Shown in pieces: positions 26,356-34,814 of a DNA stretch of 64,000 bases. Under the pieces are notes generated by a model. It saw only the letters and a program-made list of their open reading frames with translations. It made no database searches and was not told the DNA's origin. Where the stretch lies: assembly GCA_046233115.1 (NCBI GenBank), contig JBJXHM010000003.1, positions 372,001-436,000 on the forward strand, in the 5' to 3' direction. How positions within the stretch are numbered: position 1 is the first letter of the stretch; each line of letters starts with the position of its first letter. The position numbers and the translations under genes are program-made. Source of the stretch: JACOMY01 sp046233115 (GTDB lineage Bacteria; Pseudomonadota; Alphaproteobacteria; Kiloniellales; JACOMY01).

Positions 26356-27027
26356 ATGGAGAAGGAAACTGCCAAACCTCGGACGAAGCGAGGGCGCGGC
26401 CGGCCGAAAGTGGCCACTGACGAGGCGGTTGCGCGGCGAATCGTCCAGGAGGCCTACGCACTCCTCTGCGCCGAGGGCTATGCGGGGATGAACATGGGCG
26501 AGGTCGCCGCGCGCTGCAGCGTCTCCAAGAAGACGCTCTACCGTCTCTTCCCGAGCAAGCTTGCGCTGTTCCGCGCGATCACCGAGGCCCAGCGCAATGC
26601 CTTGATCAGCGTGACCGAGGATCTGGACGACCTGCCGCTGGTCGAGGCACTGGTCAGGATCTTCCGCATGGATCTCGACGAGAAGTCAGACGCCGCACGC
26701 TGCGCCTACATGCGCGTGGTGATGATGGAGGCCGTGCAGAACCCGGAGCTCAGGCGGATTGCCGAAGAGTTCGGACGTGACCTGAGCTTCGACCGCGTCG
26801 CAACCTGGCTGAACCGGCAACGGGTGCGCGGGCGCATCGAGGTCGAGAATGTGCAGGTCCTGACCAAGACGATCATCGATATCGCCTTCGGCGCCATTCT
26901 GCGCCCTGGGCCAACCGCCTGGACCGAGCTGAACGACCGCGGCCGCTATCTGCGCAAGGCCTTCGGCCTGCTCACGCAGGGTATCGCTCCGGCGGAGCGG
27001 TCCGAAGGTCCGCCTCCCTCGGGGTAG
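26356..27027 (+). CDS. TetR/AcrR-family regulator of the RND pump
   Basis: 223 residues. The N-terminal DNA-binding domain reads RGRGRPKVATDEAVARRIVQ, then the HTH (MNMGEVAARCSVSKKTLYRL, residues about 47-66) and FPSKLALFRAI, the AcrR-type pattern. The C-terminal ligand domain resembles the AefR-like TetR_C group (LNRQRVRGRIEVENVQVL). It is transcribed divergently from the adaptor-pump operon and probably represses it until a pump substrate binds. GGGGGAGG lies upstream of the ATG. Confidence 0.92.
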   Translation: MEKETAKPRTKRGRGRPKVATDEAVARRIVQEAYALLCAEGYAGMNMGEVAARCSVSKKTLYRLFPSKLALFRAITEAQRNALISVTEDLDDLPLVEALVRIFRMDLDEKSDAARCAYMRVVMMEAVQNPELRRIAEEFGRDLSFDRVATWLNRQRVRGRIEVENVQVLTKTIIDIAFGAILRPGPTAWTELNDRGRYLRKAFGLLTQGIAPAERSEGPPPSG

Positions 27028-27042
27028 TCCCGCTACCGCTCA

Positions 27043-27090
27043 AGCAGGATTCAGACGCCGGATCGTTTCGATCCGACGTCATCCTGCTCT
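27043..27090. repeat. Intergenic palindromic element (hairpin), REP-like
   Basis: Outer arms AGCAGGAT (27043-27050) and ATCCTGCT (27081-27088) enclose an inner stem CGGATCG-TTT-CGATCCG (27059-27075) with partly paired GACG/CGTC between. The element sits between two same-strand TetR genes. The form resembles palindromic intergenic repeats scattered through alphaproteobacterial genomes. It may also terminate transcription of the upstream regulator. Confidence 0.6.
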
Positions 27091-27159
27091 AACCTGTGGT
27101 GCGTTTCGCCGGCGCCCCCCCGGCACCAGCGGTATCGCCCAGGAAAGGGATGGCCGCAA

Positions 27160-27798
27160 ATGACAACAATACCCCGCTCGACCCAGCAAACCGCCGGCGC
27201 ACGGCGCAGCTTCTCCAAGATGGCGCCCGACGTGCGCCGGCAGCAACTGATCGACGCCACCTTCGCCTGCCTGGTGCGCAGCGGCCCCTCCGACACCACG
27301 GTGCGCTCCATCGCGCAGGAGGCCGGCCTGTCGCTCGGCATGGTCCGCCATCACTTCCACAGCAAGGACGAGCTCTTCGCCGCCACCCTGCGCCACCTCT
27401 CCGACCAGATGCAGGTCGAGATCGCCGGCGCGCTGGAGCGCTCCGGCCCCGACCCGACCGAGCGCTTCCAGGCCTTCGTCGCCGCTTGCCTGGGGCCGCC
27501 GGCGCTAGACGCGGACTATGTCCGCGCCCGCTTTCACTTCCTGGGCCTGGCGCAGAGCAACGAGACCGTGCGCAGGGTCCACGACGAGATATACGCCCGC
27601 TTCGAGGGCCAGGTGCGCGGCCTGATCGCGGCGATCGCCGAGGCCAACGAGGTGGAGGTCGACCTGCAGGTCACGACCCTCACCATCCTGGCGCTGATGA
27701 AGGGCGTTTGGGTGGAGTGGAGCCTCGCGCCCGACCGTGTCGACCCGCGCAAGCTGGTGATGCAGATCCTGCCCGCCCTCAAGCAGACCATGGAATAA
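27160..27798 (+). CDS. TetR-family regulator (BetI-like)
   Basis: 212 residues. The HTH region is TVRSIAQEAGLSLGMVRHHF (residues about 48-67), followed by SKDELFAATL. The C-terminal domain, with LTILALMKGVWVEWSLAP, follows the BetI/PipR-like pattern LxxxxDGLWLRxxL. It converges with an alpha/beta hydrolase whose stop is 6 bp away, and probably controls the oxygenase/formamidase genes beyond, although position alone cannot prove this. GGAAAGGGATGGCCGCAA precedes the ATG at 27160. Confidence 0.88.
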   Translation: MTTIPRSTQQTAGARRSFSKMAPDVRRQQLIDATFACLVRSGPSDTTVRSIAQEAGLSLGMVRHHFHSKDELFAATLRHLSDQMQVEIAGALERSGPDPTERFQAFVAACLGPPALDADYVRARFHFLGLAQSNETVRRVHDEIYARFEGQVRGLIAAIAEANEVEVDLQVTTLTILALMKGVWVEWSLAPDRVDPRKLVMQILPALKQTME

Positions 27799-27803
27799 GC
27801 CCG

Positions 27804-28634
27804 TCAGGCAGCGAGGAAGTCCGCCACGATCCGGTTGAAATCCTCCGGGTGCTCCAGCATGGGGTAGTGGCCGCAGCCGTCGAAGACCTGCAGCCGGGCG
27901 TCCGGCATGCGGGCGACCCCTGCCTCGGCGCTCTCCAGGATGCCGCCACGATCATCGCGCCCCCAAAGCACCAGGGTCGGTGTGCTGATCTCCTCCAGCC
28001 GATCCAGGACGCGCAGCGGGCGCATGGCCTCGCTGTCCCGCAGCTCATCGATCGAGAGCTGCCAGCAGGCCTCGGCCCAGGGCTGGGCGTAGATCAGTTG
28101 CGCGATCATCGGCAGCTCCAGCGGCACCTTGGCCTTGTCGAAGAAGGTGGCACCGATGCGCTGGCGCCACATCTCCGGTGTCGAGCTGGTCAGGGTGGGG
28201 TGATAGATCTCGTAGAGCCGCCGCACCTGCCGAGCGAGCTGCTCCTCGCTGTTGAAGCAAGAACCGCTGCCGGCAATGATCAGCTTGCGCACCCGCTCCC
28301 GGTGCCGCAGCGAGAAGAGCACCGCCAACAGCGCCCCGTAGGAACTGCCGCAGACCGAGAGATCCTTGAGCTCCAGCGCCTCGACCAGCGCCGCCAGGTG
28401 GTCGAGCTTGGCCGGGATCGTCGGGGCCAACCCCTCGGCCGGCTGCGTAAAGGCATGCCCCAGCATGTCCACGGCCACGACATGATGGCTTTCGCCCAGG
28501 GCATCGAGGTTGCGCAGCCAGACGTCGGCGCTGAGGGCCTGGCCGTGCAGCATCAGCAGGGCCGGCTTACCGGGATCGCCTGCGGTGACATAGCGGGTGA
28601 GACTGCCGTCGATATCGACGGTGTGCATCAACAT
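27804..28634 (-). CDS. Alpha/beta-hydrolase fold enzyme
   Basis: 276 residues. The oxyanion-hole strand is LMLHGQ (28-31), the nucleophile elbow CGSSYG puts the serine at S98, the acid is D227 or D228 in LWGRDD, and the histidine is H256 in GCGHYPMLEHP. The overall pattern is that of ring-cleavage product hydrolases, epoxide hydrolases and esterases. It lies 40 bp downstream of the dimethylformamidase-like gene on the same strand, so it may hydrolyse a product of that pathway. The ATG at 28634 has AAGGAG about 13 bases upstream; ATG at 28628 is an alternative start. Confidence 0.85.
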   Translation of the reverse strand: MLMHTVDIDGSLTRYVTAGDPGKPALLMLHGQALSADVWLRNLDALGESHHVVAVDMLGHAFTQPAEGLAPTIPAKLDHLAALVEALELKDLSVCGSSYGALLAVLFSLRHRERVRKLIIAGSGSCFNSEEQLARQVRRLYEIYHPTLTSSTPEMWRQRIGATFFDKAKVPLELPMIAQLIYAQPWAEACWQLSIDELRDSEAMRPLRVLDRLEEISTPTLVLWGRDDRGGILESAEAGVARMPDARLQVFDGCGHYPMLEHPEDFNRIVADFLAA

Positions 28635-28674
28635 GAGAGGTGACCTGCTCCTTGCTTCGATCCGAAGGCGGCCC

Positions 28675-31242
28675 TCAGAAGGGTGCCGGGTCGAGGAAGC
28701 GGCGCAGGACGTTGCCCATCAGCCGCGAGACGTTGTTGTCGTAGTCCTGGTGCGAGAGCGCACCGGCCCAGGCGATCGAGCTGGTGGAGAAGACCGCGCC
28801 GCCGTTCGGGGTCTCGTAGAAGACCATGTCGCAGCGCACCAGCGGGCAGGTCTCGCCGGTGATGGCGGAGTGAGTGTGGGTCAGCTCCTCCTTCATCCAG
28901 TGATAAGCCGAGGTGAAGTCGCTCGCCCGCGCAACCACCAGGGCATGCGGCGGCGTGCCCAGCGCAACGTCGGCCCGGTCGATCTCCCAACCCGCCGCAC
29001 CGCCGCCGATGATGCCGAAGTCGCCGATCGGCTCGTGCTCGCCAATGCCCTCGAAGATGAAGGCCGCGCGCGGGTCCCGCCCCTCCTCGGTGCGGTGGTA
29101 GCAGGTGGAGATGTCGAAGCCCTGCGCGGTCATGCCGGCCCCGGCGATGCGCTGCGGCGCCCAGCCCATGCGCCGCCACATGCCGCCCAGCTCTCCGGTG
29201 AAGCTGTGGTAGTACTCGCCGCCCTCGGCCAGCCAGGTGCGAATGCCGTCCTCGCCGCGGCGCATCTCGATCACGCCGGGCAGGGTCGGGTGGTAGGAGG
29301 TGCGCCAGTAGAAGCCGTTGCCGCCCATGTAGACGAAGCGCCCGCCGCCGTTCTGGAAGGTCTCGAAGGCCTCCAGCATGGTGAGCGAAGGATACTCCGG
29401 GTGGGTCCCGGTCATGATGCAGCGATAGCCTTCCAGCAGGCTCGCGCCCTCGGCCTCGATGTCGTCCTCGGTCAGGAGGTCGTAGGCTAGGCCGCTCTGC
29501 TCCAGCCAGTCGATGATGTGGGTGTCGGCCGGCAGCTGCCACAGCCGCTCCTTCGGCCGCATGTTCAACAGCGGGCGCAGGCGCGAGGCGTAGCAGACCC
29601 CGCTGCCGTCGCTGTGGTGGTCGTAGAGCGAGCAGCCGAACTGCGGGTTCTCGTGCAGGAAAAGGGCGGTGGCGTCCAGGGAGGTGAAGACGCCGCGCAC
29701 GTTCTCGCCGTCGCGCCACTCGTTGTGGTGATGGGTGTTACCGTAGGCCCAGTAGCTGGCAGTTGGCAGGATCAGCGCCAGGTCGGCCCGCCGCGTCCCC
29801 CTGGGCGGCCGCACCACGAAGGGCACGTAGTCCTCGCCGCCGGCAGAAGTCAGGTGCAGGCAGTAGAGGCCGCTCTTCAGGTCCTGCGGCACCTGCCAGA
29901 CGAAGTCGGTCTCCCAACCGCAGTCGTAGAGGTCGTCGTCGTGGAAGTGGATGGCGCCGTAGTGCTCCGGCTTGTGCACCCAGTTGTACTCGCTGCCGTC
30001 CCAGTTCCATCCCTTCATCGCCCGGGTCGGCAGGTTCACGGTCTCGCCGTGCCGGCCCGCCGGGGAGCTGTCGACAACCCTGGTGGTCGGGATCTCCTGC
30101 GAGAAGTCCCAGCGCGCGACCAGCGCGGCCGAGAGATCGGGGACCCGCGCCTCCGCCAGCAGGGCCTCCCGCTCGGCGGTGCCGAGCGCGCAGGCGGCGA
30201 TGGCGGGGCTGTCGATCTTGCCGTTGAAGTGGGCACCGGCCGGTGCCGCCTCCCCGGAGACCGACTTAGCCCAGGCGGCCAGGCGCAGGCGTTCCGGCGC
30301 GGCCGGTGCGACCGCGCCACTGGTCACCGCCAGCGCCCGGCTGTCGGAGCGCTCGGCATAGCGGTGCAGCGGCCGCTGCGCGACCCAGGCCTCGCCGGTC
30401 GCGGCATCGAAGCCGGCCGCCACCAGGTACCAATGCCGCTCCAGCAGCGGCCGGCCGCTGGTGACGAGGGCCTCCCCGCCGGCGCTGTCGCCGAGCCGCA
30501 GGGCGAGCTGCCCGGCCGCGTCGAGGCCCAGCAGATAGCCGCGGCCGCTCTCCTCGGTCCAGCCGCTGACGATGGCCTGCCAGCGGCCGAGCTGCGGCCG
30601 TGTCGGCCAGACATAGGCCAGCAGCGTGGCCTGCTTCAGCGCGAAGCCCTCGGTCTCGGCGACCTCGACGTAGGAGCCGCAGGCGACCTCCTGCCAGCGG
30701 CCGGGATAGTCGCCCTCGATCGCAGCCTCCACCGGATCCGCCTTGAAGCCGACGCCGGCCGCGTCGCCGCTGCGCAGCCGCAAGACCTTGGCATTGTAGG
30801 CGGCCGCGGCCGAGACCTTGAAGGCGATCTCCTTGCCGGCCTCGACCGAGAAGAGATCGGCATAGCCCAGGATCGGCCGGCTGGTGAGATCCGGCGCGGC
30901 GATACCCTCGCGGGCCGCGTCTGGCACGCCGTCGTCCCCGCCCAGGTCCAGCGGCTTGCCGGTGTGCAGCTCCCAGCGGCGGCGGAAGATGACCCACTGC
31001 ACCTCGGCCAGATCGGCGTAGCCCGGCCCCTCGTAAATCTCGACGGGATTGCCCTTCTGCCCGGTCGAGCGGGCCAGATACCAGAGACCGCCCTGTTCCT
31101 TCTGCACCGCGATCACGCGCGCGCCCGGCGGATCCCAGCGCAGCAGCTTCAGGAGCTTCTGCAGCTCCGGGCTATGCTTGCCGATCGGGTTGCGTCGGTA
31201 CTCCCGCACCAGGTCCAGGCGGGTCTCGTCGATCTTGTCCAT
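28675..31242 (-). CDS. N,N-dimethylformamidase-like amidohydrolase, small and large subunits fused
   Basis: 855 residues. The start at 31242 follows GGAAGGAGAGGC; the frame extends to 31308 without a ribosome site. Residues 1-100 match my recollection of the separate small subunit of dimethylformamidase (DLVREYRRNPIGKHSPELQK; VQWVIFRRRWELHTGKPLDL). Residues about 125-855 match the large subunit: a LamG-like beta domain at about 130-390, then the catalytic part. The Paracoccus enzyme uses a mononuclear iron held by two Tyr, a Glu and a nearby His. Candidates here are Y497 or Y500 (SYWAYGN), Y540 (FGCSLYDHHSD) and H614-x-E616 (TGTHPEYPS). The reaction would be amide hydrolysis releasing an amine from a formamide or N-alkyl amide. 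In the described enzyme the subunits are two polypeptides, so the fusion is notable. The substrate may not be DMF. Confidence 0.85.
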   Translation of the reverse strand: MDKIDETRLDLVREYRRNPIGKHSPELQKLLKLLRWDPPGARVIAVQKEQGGLWYLARSTGQKGNPVEIYEGPGYADLAEVQWVIFRRRWELHTGKPLDLGGDDGVPDAAREGIAAPDLTSRPILGYADLFSVEAGKEIAFKVSAAAAYNAKVLRLRSGDAAGVGFKADPVEAAIEGDYPGRWQEVACGSYVEVAETEGFALKQATLLAYVWPTRPQLGRWQAIVSGWTEESGRGYLLGLDAAGQLALRLGDSAGGEALVTSGRPLLERHWYLVAAGFDAATGEAWVAQRPLHRYAERSDSRALAVTSGAVAPAAPERLRLAAWAKSVSGEAAPAGAHFNGKIDSPAIAACALGTAEREALLAEARVPDLSAALVARWDFSQEIPTTRVVDSSPAGRHGETVNLPTRAMKGWNWDGSEYNWVHKPEHYGAIHFHDDDLYDCGWETDFVWQVPQDLKSGLYCLHLTSAGGEDYVPFVVRPPRGTRRADLALILPTASYWAYGNTHHHNEWRDGENVRGVFTSLDATALFLHENPQFGCSLYDHHSDGSGVCYASRLRPLLNMRPKERLWQLPADTHIIDWLEQSGLAYDLLTEDDIEAEGASLLEGYRCIMTGTHPEYPSLTMLEAFETFQNGGGRFVYMGGNGFYWRTSYHPTLPGVIEMRRGEDGIRTWLAEGGEYYHSFTGELGGMWRRMGWAPQRIAGAGMTAQGFDISTCYHRTEEGRDPRAAFIFEGIGEHEPIGDFGIIGGGAAGWEIDRADVALGTPPHALVVARASDFTSAYHWMKEELTHTHSAITGETCPLVRCDMVFYETPNGGAVFSTSSIAWAGALSHQDYDNNVSRLMGNVLRRFLDPAPF

Positions 31243-31284
31243 GCCTCTCCTTCCCGACGGCCGGCGGTAGGTCCAACACGCCGC

Positions 31285-31323
31285 GTCTCCGCTCCGGCCA
31301 TACAGCAACGGCGGGAGCGGGAC
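31285..31323. other. Stem-loop between Rieske oxygenase and formamidase genes
   Basis: CCGCTCC (31289-31295) pairs with GGAGCGG (31314-31320), flanked by GTC/GAC and with an inner GCC/GGC, giving an interrupted stem of about 13 bp. It lies in the 131-bp spacer, 43 bp before the formamidase start. There is no T-run. It may attenuate or stabilise the transcript between the two genes. Confidence 0.4.
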
Positions 31324-31373
31324 GATAGCGCCGCGAGATGGCGGGCCGCCAGTGTCGAGGTTCCCTGCGGCCT

Positions 31374-32507
31374 TCAGCGCCCATCGGCGAACATGCGGTT
31401 CACGTAGCCCTTCAGGAAATGATGGATCGGCTTCTCCATGACCGACATGCGGCCCGGCTGATAGACGGGAAGGTGCATCGCCCGCTGCATCGATTCGATC
31501 ATCGAGCGGTCTTCCTCGTAGATGATGTGCTGGAAGTCCTTATAGACCTTGACCTTGGCCTCGAACTCCGGGTCGGCGAAGAACTCCTCGGGGAAGAGCA
31601 TGTAGATCATCACCTCGCAGGCGTCCGGCCCGATCGGCCAGGCCTCCATCAGCTTCACCATGTCCACCCGGGCGAAGAGCGTCAGGTTGGGCGGCAGGAA
31701 GCCGGTACGCGCGAAGCTGTTGGGCTCTTGCTCCAGCCAGGGCGACTTGCCGAAGAGGGCCGCACCCTCGGGCGTCGAGGGGGCGGCGTCGTAGCGGATC
31801 ATGATGCCGCCGTCGTCGTTCAGCAGGACATTCTCCGGCGTCCAGGTGAAGCGCTTGCCGAAGGAGTTCGCGTGCAGGACCCCCACATGGTAGAAATCCA
31901 TCAGGTTCTCGTGCAGGAACTTCCAGTTGCACTGCAGGGTGAAGCTGCTGACGTCGGCCACACGGCAGCGCTCGGTATGGAGCGGAGCGAACTCGCGCTC
32001 GAAATCCGCCATCTGCGCCTGGAAGTCCGGCGGGGTCTCGGCGAAGCTGATGAAGATGTTGCCGCGCCAGACCTTCAGGTGGATCTGCGGCAGGCGGCAG
32101 TTGGCGGGCGCGAAGCCCTCGGTCTCGCGCATGAAGGCGGCGCCCTTCAGGCGGCCGTCCATGTCGTAGGTCCAGCCGTGGTAGGGGCAGCTCAGGTACT
32201 TGGCGTTGCCACGCCCCTCGGCGATCTCCACGCCGCGGTGCTGGCACATGTTGTAGTAGGCGCCGAGTTCCCCCTCCGAGTTGCGGGTGATCAGAATCGG
32301 CCGCCCGATGATACGGCGGGCCTCGTAGTCGCCGGGATTGGGATACTGATCCTCCCGGCCGACGAAGAGCCAGTCGTGGAGGAAGTAGACCTCCAGCTCT
32401 TTCTGGTAGATCTCCTGGGAATAGTAGATGTCGCCCGGCAGATGGCGCGCGCGTTCGAGCTTGTGACCGGACTGTGCAACAATACTGGCGGAATCGGTGG
32501 CGTTCAT
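31374..32507 (-). CDS. Rieske non-haem iron oxygenase, large (alpha) subunit
   Basis: 377 residues. The start at 32507 is set by GGAG 6 bases upstream; a longer frame to 32807 covers the promoter and is rejected. Rieske 2Fe-2S ligands are C88, H90, C107 and H110 (MCQHRG; CPYHGW). The catalytic iron site is ENLMDFYHVGVLH, with bridging D204 and ligands H207 and H212. The family (aromatic-ring hydroxylating, carnitine/glycine-betaine or N-demethylating oxygenases) needs a reductase, which is not encoded nearby. With a formamidase-like gene 131 bp downstream, N-dealkylation or ring hydroxylation preceding amide cleavage is plausible. It is divergent from the isopenicillin-N-synthase-like oxygenase gene. 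Confidence 0.92.
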   Translation of the reverse strand: MNATDSASIVAQSGHKLERARHLPGDIYYSQEIYQKELEVYFLHDWLFVGREDQYPNPGDYEARRIIGRPILITRNSEGELGAYYNMCQHRGVEIAEGRGNAKYLSCPYHGWTYDMDGRLKGAAFMRETEGFAPANCRLPQIHLKVWRGNIFISFAETPPDFQAQMADFEREFAPLHTERCRVADVSSFTLQCNWKFLHENLMDFYHVGVLHANSFGKRFTWTPENVLLNDDGGIMIRYDAAPSTPEGAALFGKSPWLEQEPNSFARTGFLPPNLTLFARVDMVKLMEAWPIGPDACEVMIYMLFPEEFFADPEFEAKVKVYKDFQHIIYEEDRSMIESMQRAMHLPVYQPGRMSVMEKPIHHFLKGYVNRMFADGR

Positions 32508-32787
32508 TCCCAGCTCCCGAGCGTTGGGCGGCCGATCGGACGGGGCATCTCCCGCGTCGAAACCGGGACAGGATCCGGGGCTGGCCCCGCTGTGCGTCTG
32601 CCCCGGCGCGTCACTGGCTCGTCCGCTTGACAACTTAATACGTTCGTACAAAATTATGCAGACCGGACTGCGGCGGCGCAAGCGCTTCTTGTTGCCCTGC
32701 CGCGCGCAAAGGGCCACTTGCCTTGCGCACTGCAAAGCAGCAGGCTTGCCGGCGCAAGCGAGATTCGAACGGAGAAGGGCGAAGGCC
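32508..32787. promoter_or_regulatory. Divergent promoter region with dyad inside the core promoter
   Basis: Plus strand: a consensus TTGACA at 32627-32632 is followed by 17 bases and AAAATT at 32650. Within the spacer lies the dyad TACG-TT-CGTA (32639-32648), extended imperfectly to TTAATACG..CGTACAAA. An operator here would block polymerase directed at the oxygenase gene starting at 32788, and could affect the minus-strand Rieske gene. The arms are compatible with a GntR or TetR binding site; the protein is unknown. Confidence 0.55.
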
Positions 32788-33849
32788 ATGCAGCAGGAAG
32801 AATCCATTCTGGCGGAAGGGCTGGATGTGCCCCTGCAGGCCTTCTCGGAGATCCCGCTGGTCGATTTCGGTCCCTTCCTGGACGGCAGCGATCCAGAAGG
32901 CGTCGCCCGTGAGGTCGCCCGGGCGGCGCGTGACGTTGGCTTCCTCTATGTCACCAACCACAGCGTGCCGCTGGAGCTGATGACCCAGACCATGGAGTGG
33001 TGCCGACGCTTCTTCGACCTGCCCAAGGAAGAGAAGCTGCGCCTCTATCGCTCGGCCGAGACCAGCTACCGCGGCTATCGGGGCCTCTTCGGGCAGAACT
33101 ACATGCCCACCGAGCAGCTTTCCATGAACGAGAACTTCTTCGTCTGGAGCGAGCTGCCGGAAGGCCACCCGCTGGCCGACCCCAGCCTGCCGCTGGCCGG
33201 ACCCAACCTCTGGCCCGAAGGCCTGCCCGGCTTCCGCGAGGGAGTCACCCGCTACGGAGCCGCCGTCCTGAACTTCAGCCGCCAGTTGATGGAGGCCTTT
33301 GCGCTGGCGCTGGGCCTGCCGCGGCAGCACTTCGTCGGCATGCTCGACGCGCCGCTGGGCACCCTCAGCTTCAACCACTATCCCCACCACCGTGGTCGCG
33401 TCGGCCACGAGGCCCTGGGGATCAGCGAGCACAGCGACTATGGCTTGGCCACCGTCCTGCTGCAGGACGACATCGGCGGCCTGCAGGTGAAGAACGCCGA
33501 CGGCCAGTGGATCGGCGCGCGTCCCCTGCCCGGCACCTTCGTGATCAACCTGGGCCACCAGATGGAGCGCCTGACCAACGGCCTGTTCAAGGCCACGGCG
33601 CACCGCGTGATCAACATCTCCGGCCGCGAGCGCTATTCCCTGCCCTTCTTCGTGGAGCCCAACTGGGACGCCAAGATCTCGGTACTGGAGAGCTGCCAGA
33701 GCCCGAGCCATCCCGCGGCCTACGAGCCGGTGCAGGTGGGTCCCTACTATCACTCGATCCTGACCCGCAGCCACTCCGAGATCCCGGCCGAGATGCGGGC
33801 CCATGCCGAGGCCCTGCTGCAGCGCCACGAGGAAGCTGCCAGCGCCTGA
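32788..33849 (+). CDS. Isopenicillin-N-synthase-like 2-oxoglutarate/Fe(II) oxygenase
   Basis: 353 residues of the DIOX_N plus 2OG-FeII_Oxy architecture. The N-terminal domain has EIPLVDFGPFLDG and DVGFLYVTNHSVP. Iron ligands are H215 and D217 (SEHSDYGLATVLLQD) and H272 (KATAHRVIN), with R282 and S284 (ERYSLPFF) binding the cosubstrate. GTLSFNHYPHH is typical of bacterial catabolic members. The start at 32788 follows GAAGG; the frame reaches back to 32497 across the promoter. Possible reactions are hydroxylation or ring formation on a small molecule. Two oxygenases in tandem (the next is PhyH-like) beside a Rieske enzyme suggest stepwise oxidation of one substrate. Confidence 0.92.
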   Translation: MQQEESILAEGLDVPLQAFSEIPLVDFGPFLDGSDPEGVAREVARAARDVGFLYVTNHSVPLELMTQTMEWCRRFFDLPKEEKLRLYRSAETSYRGYRGLFGQNYMPTEQLSMNENFFVWSELPEGHPLADPSLPLAGPNLWPEGLPGFREGVTRYGAAVLNFSRQLMEAFALALGLPRQHFVGMLDAPLGTLSFNHYPHHRGRVGHEALGISEHSDYGLATVLLQDDIGGLQVKNADGQWIGARPLPGTFVINLGHQMERLTNGLFKATAHRVINISGRERYSLPFFVEPNWDAKISVLESCQSPSHPAAYEPVQVGPYYHSILTRSHSEIPAEMRAHAEALLQRHEEAASA

Positions 33850-33975
33850 GGACAGCGCCCCTGGCCAACTCGCTTCTCTGTTTCCAAAGGGCCACACAGC
33901 GGCTACCTTTGCGTCGCGGTCCGGGACTTCCCTGGCCGCGACAAGAGACATAAGAGATCGAGGACCAGACTCTCG

Positions 33976-34785
33976 ATGCCACATCAGGGATTGAGCGCCG
34001 CTGAGCAGGCGGCCTATCAGCGCGACGGCCAGATCATCCCGGACTTCCGGCTGTCGGAGCCCCTCTTGAACGACCTGCGCGAAGCAGCCGAGGCTCTGGT
34101 CGCCGCGCGCCCGGACCTCAGGCCCGAATTCATCCCCATGCCACACGTGCCGGTCGACGACAGCCCGCAGGCGCGCGCGCTCGCGGCCCGCTTCCTCGCG
34201 GTCGCGCAGCGGCCGGAGATCCTGGACGTGATCGAAGGCGTAGTTGGCCCCGACATCGTGTTCTGGACCGGCGCCCTCTTCTGCAAGCCGGGCGGCACCG
34301 GCCGGCCGATCCCCTGGCACCAGGACGGCATCTACTGGCCGCTGAAGCCGATGGCGAGCGTCACCCTCTGGATCGCGCTGGACGAGGTCAGGGAGGGCAA
34401 CGGCTGCATGCGGGTGGTACCGGGCTCGCACCGCCAGGGCTTCCTCAAGCACCAGACCAGCGACAAGGACGGTATGGTGCTGAATACCGAGATCGGCGAG
34501 GGCGAGATCGACTTCGGCCGGGCCCGCAACGTGGAGCTGGATCCGGGACAGGTCTCGCTGCACGACGCCTTCCTGGTGCACGGTTCCGCGGCCAACACCT
34601 CCGGGCGGCGTCGCGCCGGGCTCACCTTCCGCTACATGCCGGCGACCACGCTCTACGACCGCGCACAGTCGATGACGACCGGCTCCAACACCGCGCCCCT
34701 GGAGTTCGCCAAGCGGCCGATCTGGCTGGTGCGCGGCCAGGACCGTGCCGGCAACGACTTCAGCGTCGGCCACTGGGACGCTTGA
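33976..34785 (+). CDS. Phytanoyl-CoA dioxygenase (PhyH) family oxygenase
   Basis: 269 residues, typical for bacterial PhyH proteins such as ectoine hydroxylase relatives. Iron ligands are H115 and D117 in PWHQDGIYWPL and H202 in DAFLVHGS, with R213 in RRRAGLTFRY as the likely 2-oxoglutarate partner. VRGNGCM-type (EGNGCMRVVPGSH) residues complete the signature. It lies 126 bp after the isopenicillin-N-synthase-like gene on the same strand. Whether the two share a transcript is unclear. The substrate is unknown. Confidence 0.9.
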   Translation: MPHQGLSAAEQAAYQRDGQIIPDFRLSEPLLNDLREAAEALVAARPDLRPEFIPMPHVPVDDSPQARALAARFLAVAQRPEILDVIEGVVGPDIVFWTGALFCKPGGTGRPIPWHQDGIYWPLKPMASVTLWIALDEVREGNGCMRVVPGSHRQGFLKHQTSDKDGMVLNTEIGEGEIDFGRARNVELDPGQVSLHDAFLVHGSAANTSGRRRAGLTFRYMPATTLYDRAQSMTTGSNTAPLEFAKRPIWLVRGQDRAGNDFSVGHWDA

Positions 34786-34814
34786 GAGCAGAGGGCGCCT
34801 ATCCGTCGGCCGGC

